64,000 nt of DNA from Zygnema cylindricum (taxonomy: Eukaryota; Streptophyta; Zygnematophyceae; Zygnematales; Zygnemataceae). The stretch's first letter is position 1. Each line of letters begins with the position of its first letter. The DNA is taken from assembly GCA_037447655.1 (NCBI GenBank), contig JBBHKE010001308.1, forward strand, positions 64,001-128,000. Reading direction: 5' to 3'. Both the position numbers and the translations under genes were made by a program. The notes below the pieces were generated by a model. It worked only from the letters and a program-made list of their open reading frames with translations, ran no database searches and was not told the origin of the DNA. Shown here piece after piece: positions 31,040-42,465 of this stretch.

Positions 31040-32329
31040 TGGAATTCCTCCCTTTGAACCCTCCACCAAATGTAGCCCACAACCCAGCCACCACCAGGCC
31101 ACGGGAGGGAGACATGCCCTGAGAGTGGTGAGGCGAGGGATTGCAGTTGGCAAGCTGAGAGCTAGTTCATTGGGGGGAATTGCAGGACACCAAAAAAGAC
31201 TTCTTCTGTCCGAAAATTTGGCGCATGCCAAAGAGGGATGTGTGACATGGAGTGCGATTGCAAGGCATGAAAATAGACAGATAAATTCCTGCGAACACTA
31301 GAATATTTCTAGTTTTCTGATAATATACTCAAAAATAGGGAGAACGGAGGAAACTTGAGAAAAAATCAGCAAAGAAGAGTGAGGTAGACATTGGCATATA
31401 GAGATGCTTAACGGAAACCATTCAAGGGTGCCAATTTCCACAACATAAAGCATTTTTGTAACTTGTTTTTGCGTATTTTGATGATACACCATGGAACGTA
31501 AATATGACGGGAGGAAGCTTTTAGTTTTGGAAGGTGCAGATGACTCGAAAAACTATTGTATTTCTTATGCATGCAATCACCCATACGACAAGATGGGCAA
31601 CGGAATTTCCCACACTGATAAACTAAAATCAGACCTGTTTATATTCAATTTAACATTTCAGACATTCAACAAAAGCTATGATGAAACCATTGTTGTCAGT
31701 AAGTCAGTTCCTGTAATTTAGACTCACAACGGTTTCTTATTTTCTAGTACGGCCCTCAATCCTAACTTGGAGCTCTGTCATGATTCAATTGTATATTATA
31801 AACTCAATAAAAACATCAATGACGTGGATCTGTCTGAGCCTACACATGTGTTTGCCAATTTCTTTACCCACTCTAAATCTTTAATTTGCCTCTGTGACTA
31901 TCTACGGTTGCTCATATGTGTTATCTAGTATGATCGGACGTGCATGGTTTACGAAACTTTCCAAGGGCTGATCCTGGATCTCAGGAAAAACTCACAACAG
32001 GAGAGATTAACAAAAAGAAAAAAGCTCACAGAAAAATTAAGGCATAACTCATATCCGATACAGAAGGGCAGCAGAAGGAGGGGTGAAAAACTCCACAGGA
32101 GAAAGTAAATAACAGTCTTAAAAGGAGAGGTAAAAACAACCTCACAGGAGAGATAAAAGCATAACTCATAAGAAGACAGAAATCCCTTCACAGGAGAGGC
32201 AATCAAAGCCACACAGAAGATTTATAAAAAACTCATAGATGTGAGTATGTTTCTAACAAAACCATAATTGCGAAACAACATTATTTTTTGTGGAAAAAAT
32301 TGATCATTACATCCATTTTTTAATATCTT
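31040..32329. other. Intergenic region between paralogs 1 and 3
   Basis: 31,300-31,720 is conserved with unit 2 (36,000-36,120 and 37,141 onward) and carries a 76-codon frame (31,491-31,721) that is broken in unit 2, so it is probably not a gene. 31,985-32,200 has about five irregular repeats of CACAGGAGAG. Nothing else is recognised. Confidence 0.4.
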
Positions 32330-33217
32330 TCAGCTGACACTCATACATAAAATAGTAATGAAATTATGAAAAGTAAAGCACGCAGAGCAAAAAAGATACT
32401 CTGACAAATTTTTAAAGTGTGAATAGAAGTGAGAAATCGAATGAAAATTTCTGGTTTTAAAGCCATTGCATCCCAACTGAAAGAGTTCTGGAAATAGAAA
32501 AGGTGTCAAATACACTAAAATAACCAAAGCTACAAATAGGAACTCATAGAGAAGTAAGAGATTTTGATGCCCTATATTTAGTATCATATTTCTCTTCGAC
32601 TTCAAAGTCAAGGAATTATTTGCCTTCATGTCTTCTCGTTCTCGGACAATTTTGTTTCTGCTCTTCCTTTCCATAGCCAATATTGATCGAATGAGGAAGA
32701 GAGGAGTTGATAGAGTAAATAGAATAGGGGAAATTATGACAACAGATGCAATTGCCATTTGGACGTTGACAAATAGACTGACAAGTAATCTTATGATATT
32801 CGAAATCAACAATTGTAAAACTCGCAACTTAGTGAACCTTTCGAAGTAAAAAATAAATGCAATACTGATTATCAAGGCCAAGGAATAAATTGGGACATTG
32901 GCAATAATCTTGAAAAAATTGTTTTTCCATTTCTCCGTTTCGCCAAAGGCGCCGTTTTCCTTGAATTCCTCATTTTTGTCAGTTTCCTGCCCTTCTCCTC
33001 CTCCTAATCCTGCCTGTTGACGTAAGTGATGACCCGGATGTGCCATCTGGCACCAACTTAAGCTGATATCCGGAATCCCTCTAAACGTGCGGTGGCCAGA
33101 GGGCAGGTGACGTGACGAAAGGAAGGAGAGGCGGTCATGACGTGTGAGCGAAGGGGAAGAAGGGGAGAGGAGAGTGAGAGAAGTGGCATGATGGTGGGAG
33201 AGGAGCATGTATGCCAT
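32330..33217 (-). CDS. Predicted membrane protein, paralog 3, inverted (295 aa)
   Basis: Start chosen at MAYMLLSHHHATSL (ATG 33,217), aligned to MAAGLLS.HYA of the other copies; an upstream in-frame ATG at 33,334 would only add a CT-tract-encoded Ser/Pro leader. It shares HHLRQQAGLGGGEGQETDKN followed by EEFKE with paralog 2, and has hydrophobic segments at about residues 107-130, 145-185 and 235-260. It is more diverged than copies 1 and 2 and oppositely oriented. Function is unknown. Confidence 0.55.
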   Translation of the reverse strand: MAYMLLSHHHATSLTLLSPSSPSLTRHDRLSFLSSRHLPSGHRTFRGIPDISLSWCQMAHPGHHLRQQAGLGGGEGQETDKNEEFKENGAFGETEKWKNNFFKIIANVPIYSLALIISIAFIFYFERFTKLRVLQLLISNIIRLLVSLFVNVQMAIASVVIISPILFTLSTPLFLIRSILAMERKSRNKIVREREDMKANNSLTLKSKRNMILNIGHQNLLLLYEFLFVALVILVYLTPFLFPELFQLGCNGFKTRNFHSISHFYSHFKNLSEYLFCSACFTFHNFITILCMSVS

Positions 33218-33296
33218 GGGAAGTAGGAACTTAGAACGAAAGGGAGAGGAAGAGAGAGAGGGAGAGGGAGAGTGAGAAAGAGAGGGAGGAGGAGGG
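33130..33296. repeat. Polypurine tract at the 5' end of paralog 3
   Basis: GAGAGAGAGGGAGAGGGAGAG-type purine DNA on the plus strand, C/T on the coding strand. It overlaps the first codons of the ORF and the presumed 5' UTR. Confidence 0.75.
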
Positions 33297-33743
33297 TTAA
33301 GATTGTAGGTTAAAGGATGGACAGGACCCATCAATTGGTCAGTCGTGGCCTATCATATTCCATAATTCGTCTATTCTATTTTGACTTTTTTTTGTGTTTG
33401 TTGTACTTATGTACTTAGACTGTATCATCCGTACTTTTTGGAGAGCTATGCGAGCGATGCGACAAGGAGTACCGTTACCTTCAAATAACCCAGACTCCCC
33501 GGCCGACATTAGGAGACCTAAAAACCCTCGTTCGGATATTTTGTTGGCGGAAATAAATTGACCTGCGGCGTCCTCGAATGTAACGACCCTGTCCAGCCTG
33601 TCACGTCACGTCCGGAACTCCGGATCGACCCTGTACAATGGAAGCACTCCAATCTTAAGTCCAAATGTCCAATCAATATTTACGAAGAATGTATGGGCTA
33701 AATCTTTCCCTCTTTCATTCTCCTCTCCCTCTTTCTCACACAT

Positions 33744-34565
33744 ATGGCGGCCGGGCTCCTCTCCCACCATTATGCCCCTTTCCTCGGTGTTCACTCTCCT
33801 TGCCCTCCTTTCACACGTCGTGGCGTCCTCTCCTTTCTCTCTTCACAATCCCTCTTCCCAGGCCAAGGCATCCTCAAAAAGAATCCATACACCAGCCCCA
33901 CATGGTGCCAGCCAGCACGGCCACGTCATTGCTTACGTCAGCAGGCAGAAATGGGAGGAGGCGGGCAGGAAACTGACAAAAAAGGGGAATTCAAGGAACC
34001 TGAATTTAGCAGAGTTTTGGAGAGAAGATGTCTCAAAATTATCTCCTTCATATATTTCTTTTACATTTACATAATAACCCTTCATGTAATAATTCATAGC
34101 AATTTTGGCCCATTATTTTCGATGGAGAATTTTAATTATTCAACTCAAATATCTCATGTTTATGTAAAATTTCAAATTGCAATTGTCTATATAATCATGT
34201 CAGCAGCACCGATATTTGTCGTCCAAAGCCCCTTTCTTCTTTATCGTACAACAATAAAGAAATCAGCCTCATCGATTGAAAACGAGGCCCAGGAAAGGAG
34301 AGATGGAGGAGAAAAAGAGAGTTTCATTCAGATAATTTATGAAAAAGTATTTGGAAGAAAAGCTGCTCTTGTATGGTATAGGGTTATATTTTTCAACTAT
34401 TCAGCAATGTTATATTTGGCCGTCGTTTTGACTGCCACTTCTCCCAATGCGGTGAGCAAAGGAGAACAGTTTCTTGCTCTAATGAATTTACTGGATGAAC
34501 TTTGGATAGCTGGAGTAGCCTTTTCCAGGTATTATTTAAGCATGGTTCTTCCAGTGTTGATTTAG
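33744..34565 (+). pseudogene. Predicted membrane protein, paralog 2, C-terminus lost (273 aa)
   Basis: Starts MAAGLLSHHYAPFLG and follows paralog 1 throughout (QSPFLLYRTTIKKSASSIEN, EKESFIQIIYEKVFGRKAA). Near 34,558 a one-base loss plus substitutions create a stop (MVLPVLI*), while the downstream DNA still encodes the C-terminal WLDKQIQ in another frame. The last helix and charged tail are lost, so it may be a recent pseudogene or a shortened protein. Confidence 0.6.
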
Positions 34566-35273
34566 CCTTACCGATGTTAGTGTGGTTGGATAAACAGATC
34601 CAAATGCTTCGAGTTGAGAGAAATTAAAAGAAGTATTATTTAGTCGAAACTTATGCTTGGATAGAATTTCAACACTATTTCCTGATTAAGTTTGTAATAC
34701 GAACATGTTGTAATTGGTTGTTATCGAGATATTTTGACTTAAATGTAAATAGAGTTATTACAATTGTAAGAATTTTGGCAATGTCATGTTACTGTTTTGT
34801 GTTTTTACTTACTCTTTAGTTAGAGCGCAGGAACCGACCCCAACTAGATATTCTAGTAGGCTTGCAAAGACCTAAATACAATGCCCATTATTCAAGAAGA
34901 GCTATGTGCTAGAAAACCCTACAAAACTCTAAAACGTTCTAGAACCGAAATACAGTTCGAAAGCGTGTATTTTGAGAAACTTGTGAAAAATATCTGTCAC
35001 ATCATTCTCCGATTGGTGTAATTTGCATGTCATGTTGTGTACTTTAAAGGTTATTGTTTGCGTTTTCTCAACCATCTGATATAAAATGCAATTTCTATGG
35101 GTAATGCGTTTGCTCATGTGTTCTAATGTCTTTTTCAAGTTTGAATGACACACGCAAAGACCAAAATTGAGTGATTGTACGTGAGAACATCCAATTATTG
35201 TTCATTTGCTCATCTAAAGAGTTCAGATTCTCATTCAACGCATCTCTTTTAAACCTTATTCATAAAGAAATAA
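34566..35273. other. 3' region of paralog 2, no separate gene
   Basis: Conserved with 29,347-30,001 and 30,640-30,790 of unit 1. It includes the empty site (about 35,115-35,135) of the solo LTR found in unit 1. The open frame 34,929-35,153 (minus) is not conserved in unit 1. Confidence 0.5.
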
Positions 35274-35690
35274 GGGGGAGAGCGAGGAGAGAGGAAAGGG
35301 GAGAGGGGGAGGGAGGGAGGTAGGGAGGGAGAGAGAGAGAGAGAGGGAGGGGAGAGTGGGACGGGGAGGGGGGGCAATGGGGGGAGGGGAGAGGGAGGGA
35401 GAGGGAAAACATGGGAGTGTGAAAGATGGGTGAGATGGGGGAACGGAAAATGGGAGAGAGGGAGAGCAAAAGACAGGAAAGGGAGGAAAGACGAGAGAGG
35501 GGAGGAGAGAGAGGAGGAAGAGGGAGAGCAGGAGAGGGTGAGCGGAAGAGTAGGAGGGGGGGAGGGGAGGATGGAAAGGGAGAAGGGAAGAGGGGGAGGG
35601 GGGGGAGAGTGGGAGCGTTTATGGTTTTTAATGTGGGGAGGAGAGGAGGAGAGGAGGGGAGGGAGAGGGAGGGGGAAGGGAAGAGAATTG
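35274..35690. repeat. Polypurine tract of unit 2 (about 415 bp)
   Basis: Nearly uninterrupted A/G on the plus strand (GGGAGAGGGAGGG, GGGGAGGGGAG). It matches the place of the 220-bp tract in unit 1 and is expanded. The 191-aa Pro/Ser/Leu frame on the minus strand is an artefact. Confidence 0.9.
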
Positions 35691-36120
35691 CACTGGGGGC
35701 AAGCTAGAGAAGCTAGGTCAATGTGGGAGGAGGACGCAAGGAGAACCAAAAGAGAGTTAATACAGATTGAGTTAGTATTTAAAGAGGGATAAAAAAGTGA
35801 TATGAAGTGCAATAAGTCAAGCACATGAAAGGCATGTTATATATCTGCAGACACGTAGATCAGTTTTAATTATTCGATAATATACGCAACAATCGGGAGA
35901 AAGAAAGAGGTAACTTGAGAAATAATCACTACAAAGGAGACGAGTGAGTTAGTCACTGGAATGTGGCTATGCTTTACGGTAATCATTCAAGGTTGCAACT
36001 TTCCAAAACTTATAAGGATGTTTGTTCTAGTGTATTTCTATGACATCATGGAAATTTTATGTGATGAAAGGAAGCTTGTTCCTTTGGAATGTGCTGGTTA
36101 CTAAAAAAAACTATTATATT

Positions 36121-37126
36121 TGTTGTCCTTTGGTCTTAAATAGACCGCGGAAAACACCCAAACTATTGCGTCCCCAGCGATGAGTAATATAGTCCACCAT
36201 AAATAATGATATTCTCTCCTTAAATGTACTTATTAATCTTGTGACACATCAAGAACTACACCTTACGACTTATGTAAGAATGATCTCAACACACATAAAA
36301 GAATAAATAACACGAACCAAATACACAAAGCACTTAACAACTTCAATACACATGATATCTCCAAAAACTCTTATGTTATCTCAACGCAACAAAGCTACGC
36401 TATCAACCATGTTTCTTATCTACGTTTCCTATACTCGACAACTCTAAAGAACTACATCTTAGGTCCCTACTTTCCTTAACACTTTGATATATTGTTCACA
36501 AGGCTATTGTTCACAAGGCTCTCATAAGTATATACAATTGTGAGCCACTTAATTCTGACAAAACAACAAAAAAAACAAATGCGCATGTCTACTAATAAGC
36601 TAATTGGCACCCTCACGGTGATTGTCCATAAAGTAAGAGTTAGCCAGGTTGATTCCTCACACTACTCGAAGTTAACACTAAAATTAATCGAAGTCAACAC
36701 TAATTTTTTTGTATGTACAAAAACGTCCGTTGTATTAATTAGCATCAGACGACCTGCTTATGTTGTACAATAACTCATTGTCGCGAATAGTCTGTTGTCA
36801 TACTTGTCGATTGTCCTCACGCCACATAATTAAAGTTGGTACCGCCATCGGCCGTAAAGAATCTTTTATATCGGATTGCTTCGACAAATCAACCCGTTGC
36901 GTACTTCTCAAAGTTTCGTACCGTCGCATTAAATGTCGCGACACTCTTTGTATAAGATTGCGTCGTATGTCCACATCCGGATAGCTTCGCGATCCTCCAA
37001 GTAAGTCCGTACCAAATCACATGAACTATCGTCGACCGAATACTCCCCTAATTTGCATACATCCTATAGCGTATTTATGGCTACTCTAAAATCAGTGTGT
37101 ACAAAACTAAGTCTTAAAAAACAATA
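36121..37126. mobile_element. Solo LTR (1,006 bp) with 5-bp target duplication ATATT
   Basis: TGTTGTCCTTTGG ... AAAAACAATA, flanked by ATATT at 36,116-36,120 and 37,127-37,131. Removing it restores a sequence matching unit 1 at about 31,555-31,585 (TATTTxxxxATxCATGC). The end TA again replaces CA. It shares no obvious sequence with the 30,007 LTR beyond the TGTTG start and ATA end. No coding region seen. Confidence 0.7.
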
Positions 37127-37212
37127 ATATTTTGAATACATGCCAACATCCATGCGACAAGATGGGCAACTCAGTGTCCTAAACTAAGATAACAAACATA
37201 GATACATTTTTA

Positions 37213-38290
37213 GGGAATTGATCATGATAGTGACTGTTTTGGTTGCACGCAGTCACTTACGTCATTTTGTCAAAAACTGTACGTTTGACGTACACATTGG
37301 TGCAAGTAAAGTACCGTTGACTCTAAATTTGACGGTCAATCGGTTGGACAACTTTGAATTTCAAAATATTGTTTCAACCGCTTAAACTTTTGCCGCGCTT
37401 GCGAACGTCGACCGTCATAGTAAAATTAGCAATTCACACGGCCACCGAACGTTTACGGTAACAAAACTGCGACAACCACATGCAAATAAAAGTGTTGCAG
37501 ACAGTCACTTTTTGTTGTTACGTGAGCTCCACGGTGAGAGCACGTTAGATGTTAACTAAGCCGCAAAATTGAAATTTGATCGCGAATCGTTACATTGAAT
37601 TTAGACGCAAATTGAAACGAAACCTCTATAAACTGAAGTAATGTAAGACTTGTACGGAAATATTAAAACGCACAAAACGAAATGTAGCTGAAAATGTAAG
37701 AATGTTGATTCGTAGATAGTGTGGCTTGATTTCGTCGCGCGTGACGACGGGCATTTTTTTCATTTAATTTCAATTGATATTTTTTCGCCTATTCGTTTTA
37801 TTATAGTGTACAAAGTTTATTTCGTTTCGTGCATTTTAATATTTCCGTACAAGACTTACAGTACTTCAGTTTAAAGAGGTTTCATTTCAATTTGCGTCTA
37901 AGTTCAATGTATCGCTTAGACGATTAAATTTCAATTTTGCGGCTAAGTTAACATCCAACGTGCTTTCACCGTGGAGCTCACGTAACAACAAAAAGTGACT
38001 GTCTGCAACACTTTTATTTGCATGTGGTTGCCGCAGTTATGTTACTGTAAACGTTCGCTGGCCGTGTGAATTGCTAATTTTATTATGACAGTCGAAGTTC
38101 GCAAGAGTGGCAAAAGTTTAAGCCGTTGAAACAATATTTTGAAATCCAAAGCTGACCAATCGATTGACCGTCAAATTTAGACTCAACGGTACTTTACATG
38201 TACCAATGTGTACTTCAAACGTACAGTTTTTGACAAAATGACGTAAGTGACTGTGCGCAACCAAAACAGTCATTGCCATGATCAATTCCC
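37213..38290. mobile_element. Foldback (non-autonomous) transposon, 1,078 bp, 8-bp target duplication
   Basis: Two arms of about 470 bp are inverted copies of one another, leaving a loop of about 120 bp. The ends are GGGAATTGATCATG and CATGATCAATTCCC. CATTTTTA occurs directly on both sides (37,205-37,212 and 38,291-38,298). Unit 1 has the uninterrupted site near 31,635. The arms share ACGGTCAA, CTTGCGAACGTCGACCGTCAT and GGTAACAAAACTGCG blocks with the inverted repeats of the 18.9-kb element, and its centre matches 27,010-27,210. Confidence 0.9.
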
Positions 38291-38360
38291 CATTTTTATT
38301 CAATTTAACATTCCACACATATAGACAATTTTTTTAATGAAAACGGCGTTGTCCGTACGT

Positions 38361-38937
38361 GAATTTCTATAGCTTCGGTTCACACTTTCGACCGTGATTT
38401 TTTTTCCGTACGGTAAGTGAACGCATGTCATCGAAAAGTGATGCGTCGGTGCATACATGGAGATACGCCCACGTGTTAGTAATTCGTTTCTTTTTGTTTG
38501 TGTTATAGTGAATTATAGTGAGGTGTAAACAAATGAACATCTGTCCTCCTTCGCCTTCTTCAAGAGTGAACCTCCACAAGGCTAAAAGTGAGGTTGTTTA
38601 CCGGAAAAAGGTACATGTTCGTACAAGGCGGTACTATATTTTATTTTTAAAAAAAAACATGTTTACTAGAGATTTGATAAGATTCTCTAGACTTTTGGGC
38701 GACAACATCGACTATCCAATTAGGCGTTTTCAAGCAAACGCTCATTATATCCAGTGTCTGGCAATTTCCATCCCTTGTTTTCAAAGAGGTGACTAGGTAC
38801 ACAATGGACGTGTAAAATTTGTACAGTTGGAAAAGAAAGATATGATACACGGCGGACGAGCTATGTTAACCTAAAATTTTGCAAAGGCCATATGCCGCCC
38901 TTGTGCCTTCATACATGGTGGATTCAAATCTCCGAAA
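38361..38937. other. Flank of the copia array, no gene called
   Basis: A 92-codon frame at 38,518-38,796 (MRCKQMNICPPSPSS) is basic and has no recognised domain or repeat in the window. The rest shows nothing. Confidence 0.3.
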
Positions 38938-39905
38938 TTTTGATTTTTGGAAAGCTTTAAGTCTCACTAAATTAGTGTGATGGCAGAAAGAGAGTAAAAT
39001 ATAGCGTAAAAGACACGCGTGATCACGTAAGAACAAAACAAGTATTTTGGAATAACACCGATATCCACATGTGCCTGTCACACATTGAACGAGACAAAGC
39101 AGCAGGGACACAGATAGGACAAAGCAGCTGCAACACAAATGGGACAAAGCAGCTGCGGTTATTCAATACGGGACAACGCAATTGTGACGAAGTTGCGGTG
39201 ACGTTGAATATGCGTCGAAACGAGACAACGCAGTTGCGGTTGATATGAATCAAGTCAATGGACGAGATTCATAAAAGGATCACAAGTGATAAAGCAACTG
39301 CAACGCAAATGGGACAAAGCAGCTGCGATTATTCAATACAGGACAACGCAACTGCGACAAAGCTGCGGTGACATTGAATATGCGTCGAAACGGGACAACG
39401 CAGTTGCGGTTGATATGAATCAAGTCAATGGGCGAGATTCATAAAAAGATCACAAGTGATTTGCTGGCAGGTATTTTTGCAACATCTGGATGGACGCATC
39501 GCGACAATAATAATTAAGCCGGTGGCAAGTAATTGTACAATCACTTGTATTGATCTCTTAGTAATATTGATTCTACAGTGGCAGAATCAGCTTTAACGTG
39601 ATTAAGAGTACATAGACCTTAGTGGCAGTTTGGTTCTTGGACGTATCTCTAACGAACATTTGTATCGGAGGTACAACACTATGTAATAGGAAAACTAGGA
39701 GTAGAAACTCACTACGAGTATAAGACTTAGGACTTAGAACATTTTGATGTATCCAGACAAGAAGACTTTCAAGTAGAAAAATTGCAGACAATTTTTGGGA
39801 AACTTATGAGTTTTATATCTTGAGTCTTGTTGGATCAATTGTGCTGAAACTTTGGGAGTTGTCAGTATTTGTAATACTCTATGTTGTGATAAAGTTTTTT
39901 GGAGT
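38938..39905 (+). mobile_element. Copia array: LTR 1
   Basis: Aligned with LTR 2 and LTR 3 from TTGATTTTTGGAAAGCTTTAAGT onward; its first few bases (TGT) are lost. It contains repeats of ACAAAGCAGCTGCG-type units, with a duplicated segment of about 180 bp (39,080-39,260 and 39,290-39,450) absent from the others. From about 39,660 it becomes identical to LTR 2. Its last 40 or so bases, the primer site and leader are deleted, as in LTR 2. Confidence 0.8.
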
Positions 39906-40860
39906 TACTATTTCTACTACTACTGCTGCTCCTTTACCTGCATCGGTGGTTGTGTTGGTAGGCGTGGATCAACAGGTTATGGGCAAGTCATCAAAAATTC
40001 ATATCTTCTCGAGGGAAAAATATGTTTATTGGGCGGATATGGTGGAAACTCACTTTGAAAACTTTAATCTTTTGGATATTCTGGATGGTTCATTGGATGA
40101 ATCAGATCCATCTTGGTCCAAGAAGAATTCACAGGCTCGATCTTTTTAAAATTCAGAATATCTGAGGACTTGTATATGACTCGGATCAGGATGAAAAAGC
40201 GATTGACATCTGGAAGTCTCTTAAAATTAAAAATGAAAGAGCTAATGTCCAAGAAGAACTTCTCTTGGCTGGAAAAATTTGGGACTATAGGTACACTTGC
40301 GGATCAATGGGTGAGTATGCTAACAAGTTTCGAATTTTTATCGATGCTCGTGCTTGTGCAGGTGGCACGTTTCCTCAGTATGAACAAGCAACATTATTAA
40401 TGAGAGGTCTCCCTAGTAATATGAAATGAGCTTTTGACACGCTCAAGCAAAAAGATAAAGCTAGCTGGACTTTACGGTTAGCAATTAATATTTTACTAGA
40501 TGAAGAAGCTACATCTAAAGTTCTCAATGCTGAGCAAGTAGAGGCATTTAATACAGACTTTGAGAGAAAATGTCAATTTAATCAGCAAAGAAATCAGTTT
40601 TATCCGCAGAATAGACAATCTTACAATGCTTCCTTCTATTGTAATGAAAGATAACATGGATATAAGTTTTTTCATAAGCTGAAAAAGGCTAATGAAACAG
40701 GTTTTTACAAACCGGGATGGCAGCAGAGCCAATATAACCAAAGCTTCACCGAAAATACACCACATGGAAATGCCCTTTTTTCAACATCTTCATCACATGA
40801 AGACGAATCTCTAAACCTGTCTAAGGAGGAAGAGGCGGAGTTATTTGCTATTGCTGCGGC
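39906..40860 (+). pseudogene. Copia array copy 1: gag
   Basis: Contains QQVMGKSSKIHIFSREKYVY, LLDILDGSLDESD, IDARACAGGTFPQYEQATLL, RGLPSNMK and a zinc-knuckle remnant (FYCNER.HGYKFF, near 40,640) with ligands lost. The start codon region is deleted (compare 50,312). Stops occur at 40,147 and within KSD, at MK*A (40,427) and at ER* (40,650). It is identical to copy 2 over this stretch. Confidence 0.85.
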
Positions 40861-42465
40861 AATGGAAGGCCCAAAATACACTGGATGGATAATGGATACA
40901 AGAGCTTCAGCCCATATGTGCAGAAACAAGGTTATCTTCAAAATTATGAAATCGACACCTGAAAAAAATATTTACTATGCATGTGGAATGAGTGTACAGA
41001 CTCGTGCTGTCAGTAATGTATCAGTACTAGTTGATATAGAAGAAAAAGCAGTTTAAAGGACTCTTCATTACGTCCTCTTTGTCCCGGACTTTAAGAAAAA
41101 ATAGTTCTCTACTTCTTTGGTAGAAAGTAAAGGCTTTGAGGTCAGTCTTAAACATGGCCGCCAAGTTGTTAGTAAGAATGGCAAAGTTGCTGTGATAGGC
41201 ACTAGAGATGGCAACAAAATGTACAGTAAAGATAGGGTTGATAATAACAAAAATGATGTTCTGTATTCCATTGCTTTACATTTAGATGAGTTGTGGCATA
41301 AAAGATTAGGCCATGTAAACTATGATAGTTTGAGAAAGATGGTGCATGCTGGCAAATTAGAGGGTGTCTCTGTAACACATCAGCCTGTTAAAACATGTGA
41401 TGGCTGTGCATTAGGAAAAATACACAGACAGCTATTCCCCAAGGAGTCTGAACATCGGTAAAATAAACTGTTACAGCAAATTCACTCTAAAGTTTTCGGA
41501 CCTGCAAAGGTACCATCTACTGGGGGGATGAAATATATGCTTACATTCACAGATGATTTCTCACGATTTACAAAAGTATACTTCATGAAAGAAAAGAGTG
41601 AAGTGTTCAGTCACTTCAAACACTACAAAGCTTGGGCGGAGAAACTACATAATCTGCCGATTTTGGAACTCAAATCGGACAACGACGAGGGATATACATC
41701 AAAAGAATTTGAGAACTTCTTACTACAAGAAGGTATTAGTCATCAGTTGACTGTTCCCTATTCATTGGAACTGAATGGACTATCGGAAAGATTAAACAAA
41801 ACACTCACGGAGAGCTCTAAGTTGATGCTTGCAGATAAAGATGTGGATTTGAAATTCTGGGCTGAGGCCTTAAATTGTGAAGTGTATATTAAAATAGAAT
41901 AGAGTCAAGGTTAGTAAACACTACGCCTTCTAAAATCTGGACTGACATGAAACCTGATATTAGTTGTTTTAAAGTCTTTGGTAGCAAGTGCTTCATTTTA
42001 GATACATAAAAAAATAGATGGAAAATAGAATCAAAAGGGTTATTAGATATTCTGCTAGGATATGGCGAACATTCTAAACGGTATAAGGTCTTCGTTCTTG
42101 AAACACAAATGATAGTTGCGGCTCGAAATATCATTGTGAAAGACGAACTTGATTCGGTAGATTTATTCACAATGACAGATGCACAGTGACAGCATAAAGC
42201 CCAAGAATATATTATTTTGGAGTGCAATCAACCTATTATCACACAAGTGCAGGTTCCTTTAGTTGTTGAACTGTCTTCTAAGGTTCATCAAGATCATCAA
42301 AAATTTCAGTTCAAGCCCGGTAAACAGCAGCCAAAAACTGTAGATCAGAATCAGCAACAACGAAAGAACGCAAGGGATCCGACGATCTCAACCTCACAAT
42401 TTCCGCGGGGAAAGAGATCTAGTGGCCGCCTGCAATCAAGCTCTAACTTTGCCACTCAACAGCCT
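40861..42465 (+). pseudogene. Copia array copy 1: protease and integrase
   Basis: The protease motif reads WIMDTRASAHMC (DSGAS altered to DTRAS). Integrase zinc region LWHKRLGHVNYDSLR...CDGCALGK near 41,290-41,420, then FTDDFSRFTKVY, LKSDNDEGYTSKEF, and SLELNGLSERLNKTLTESS with the catalytic Glu. A TAA at 41,459 replaces the CAA of copy 2, and a frameshift follows CEVYIK (41,890). Confidence 0.85.

Larger units (their letters stand above)
28275..31735 (+). repeat. Duplicated locus, unit 1
   Basis: Matches unit 2 (33,578-38,360) in order: upstream block with TCACGTCACGTCC and AGTCCAAATGTCCAATCAAT, the membrane-protein ORF, the 3' block CTTATGCTTGGATAGAATTT, a GA tract, and a downstream block with CGACAAGATGGGCAAC. 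It differs by a solo LTR at 30,007-30,638. The units lie in tandem about 5.3 kb apart, with an inverted paralog between them. Confidence 0.8.
33578..38360 (+). repeat. Duplicated locus, unit 2
   Basis: Second copy of 28,275-31,735. Relative to unit 1 it carries two extra insertions, an LTR at 36,121-37,126 and a foldback element at 37,213-38,290, and lacks the solo LTR of unit 1. So all three insertions came after the duplication. Confidence 0.8.

Noticed and set aside
35249-35824. 191-aa and related frames over GA tracts (also 30,790-31,301)
   Set aside because: Same composition artefact on homopurine DNA; length differs between the two units without frame conservation.
38518-38796. 92-codon basic ORF
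   Set aside because: No domain, no homolog in the window and no supporting signals; length is within chance expectation.
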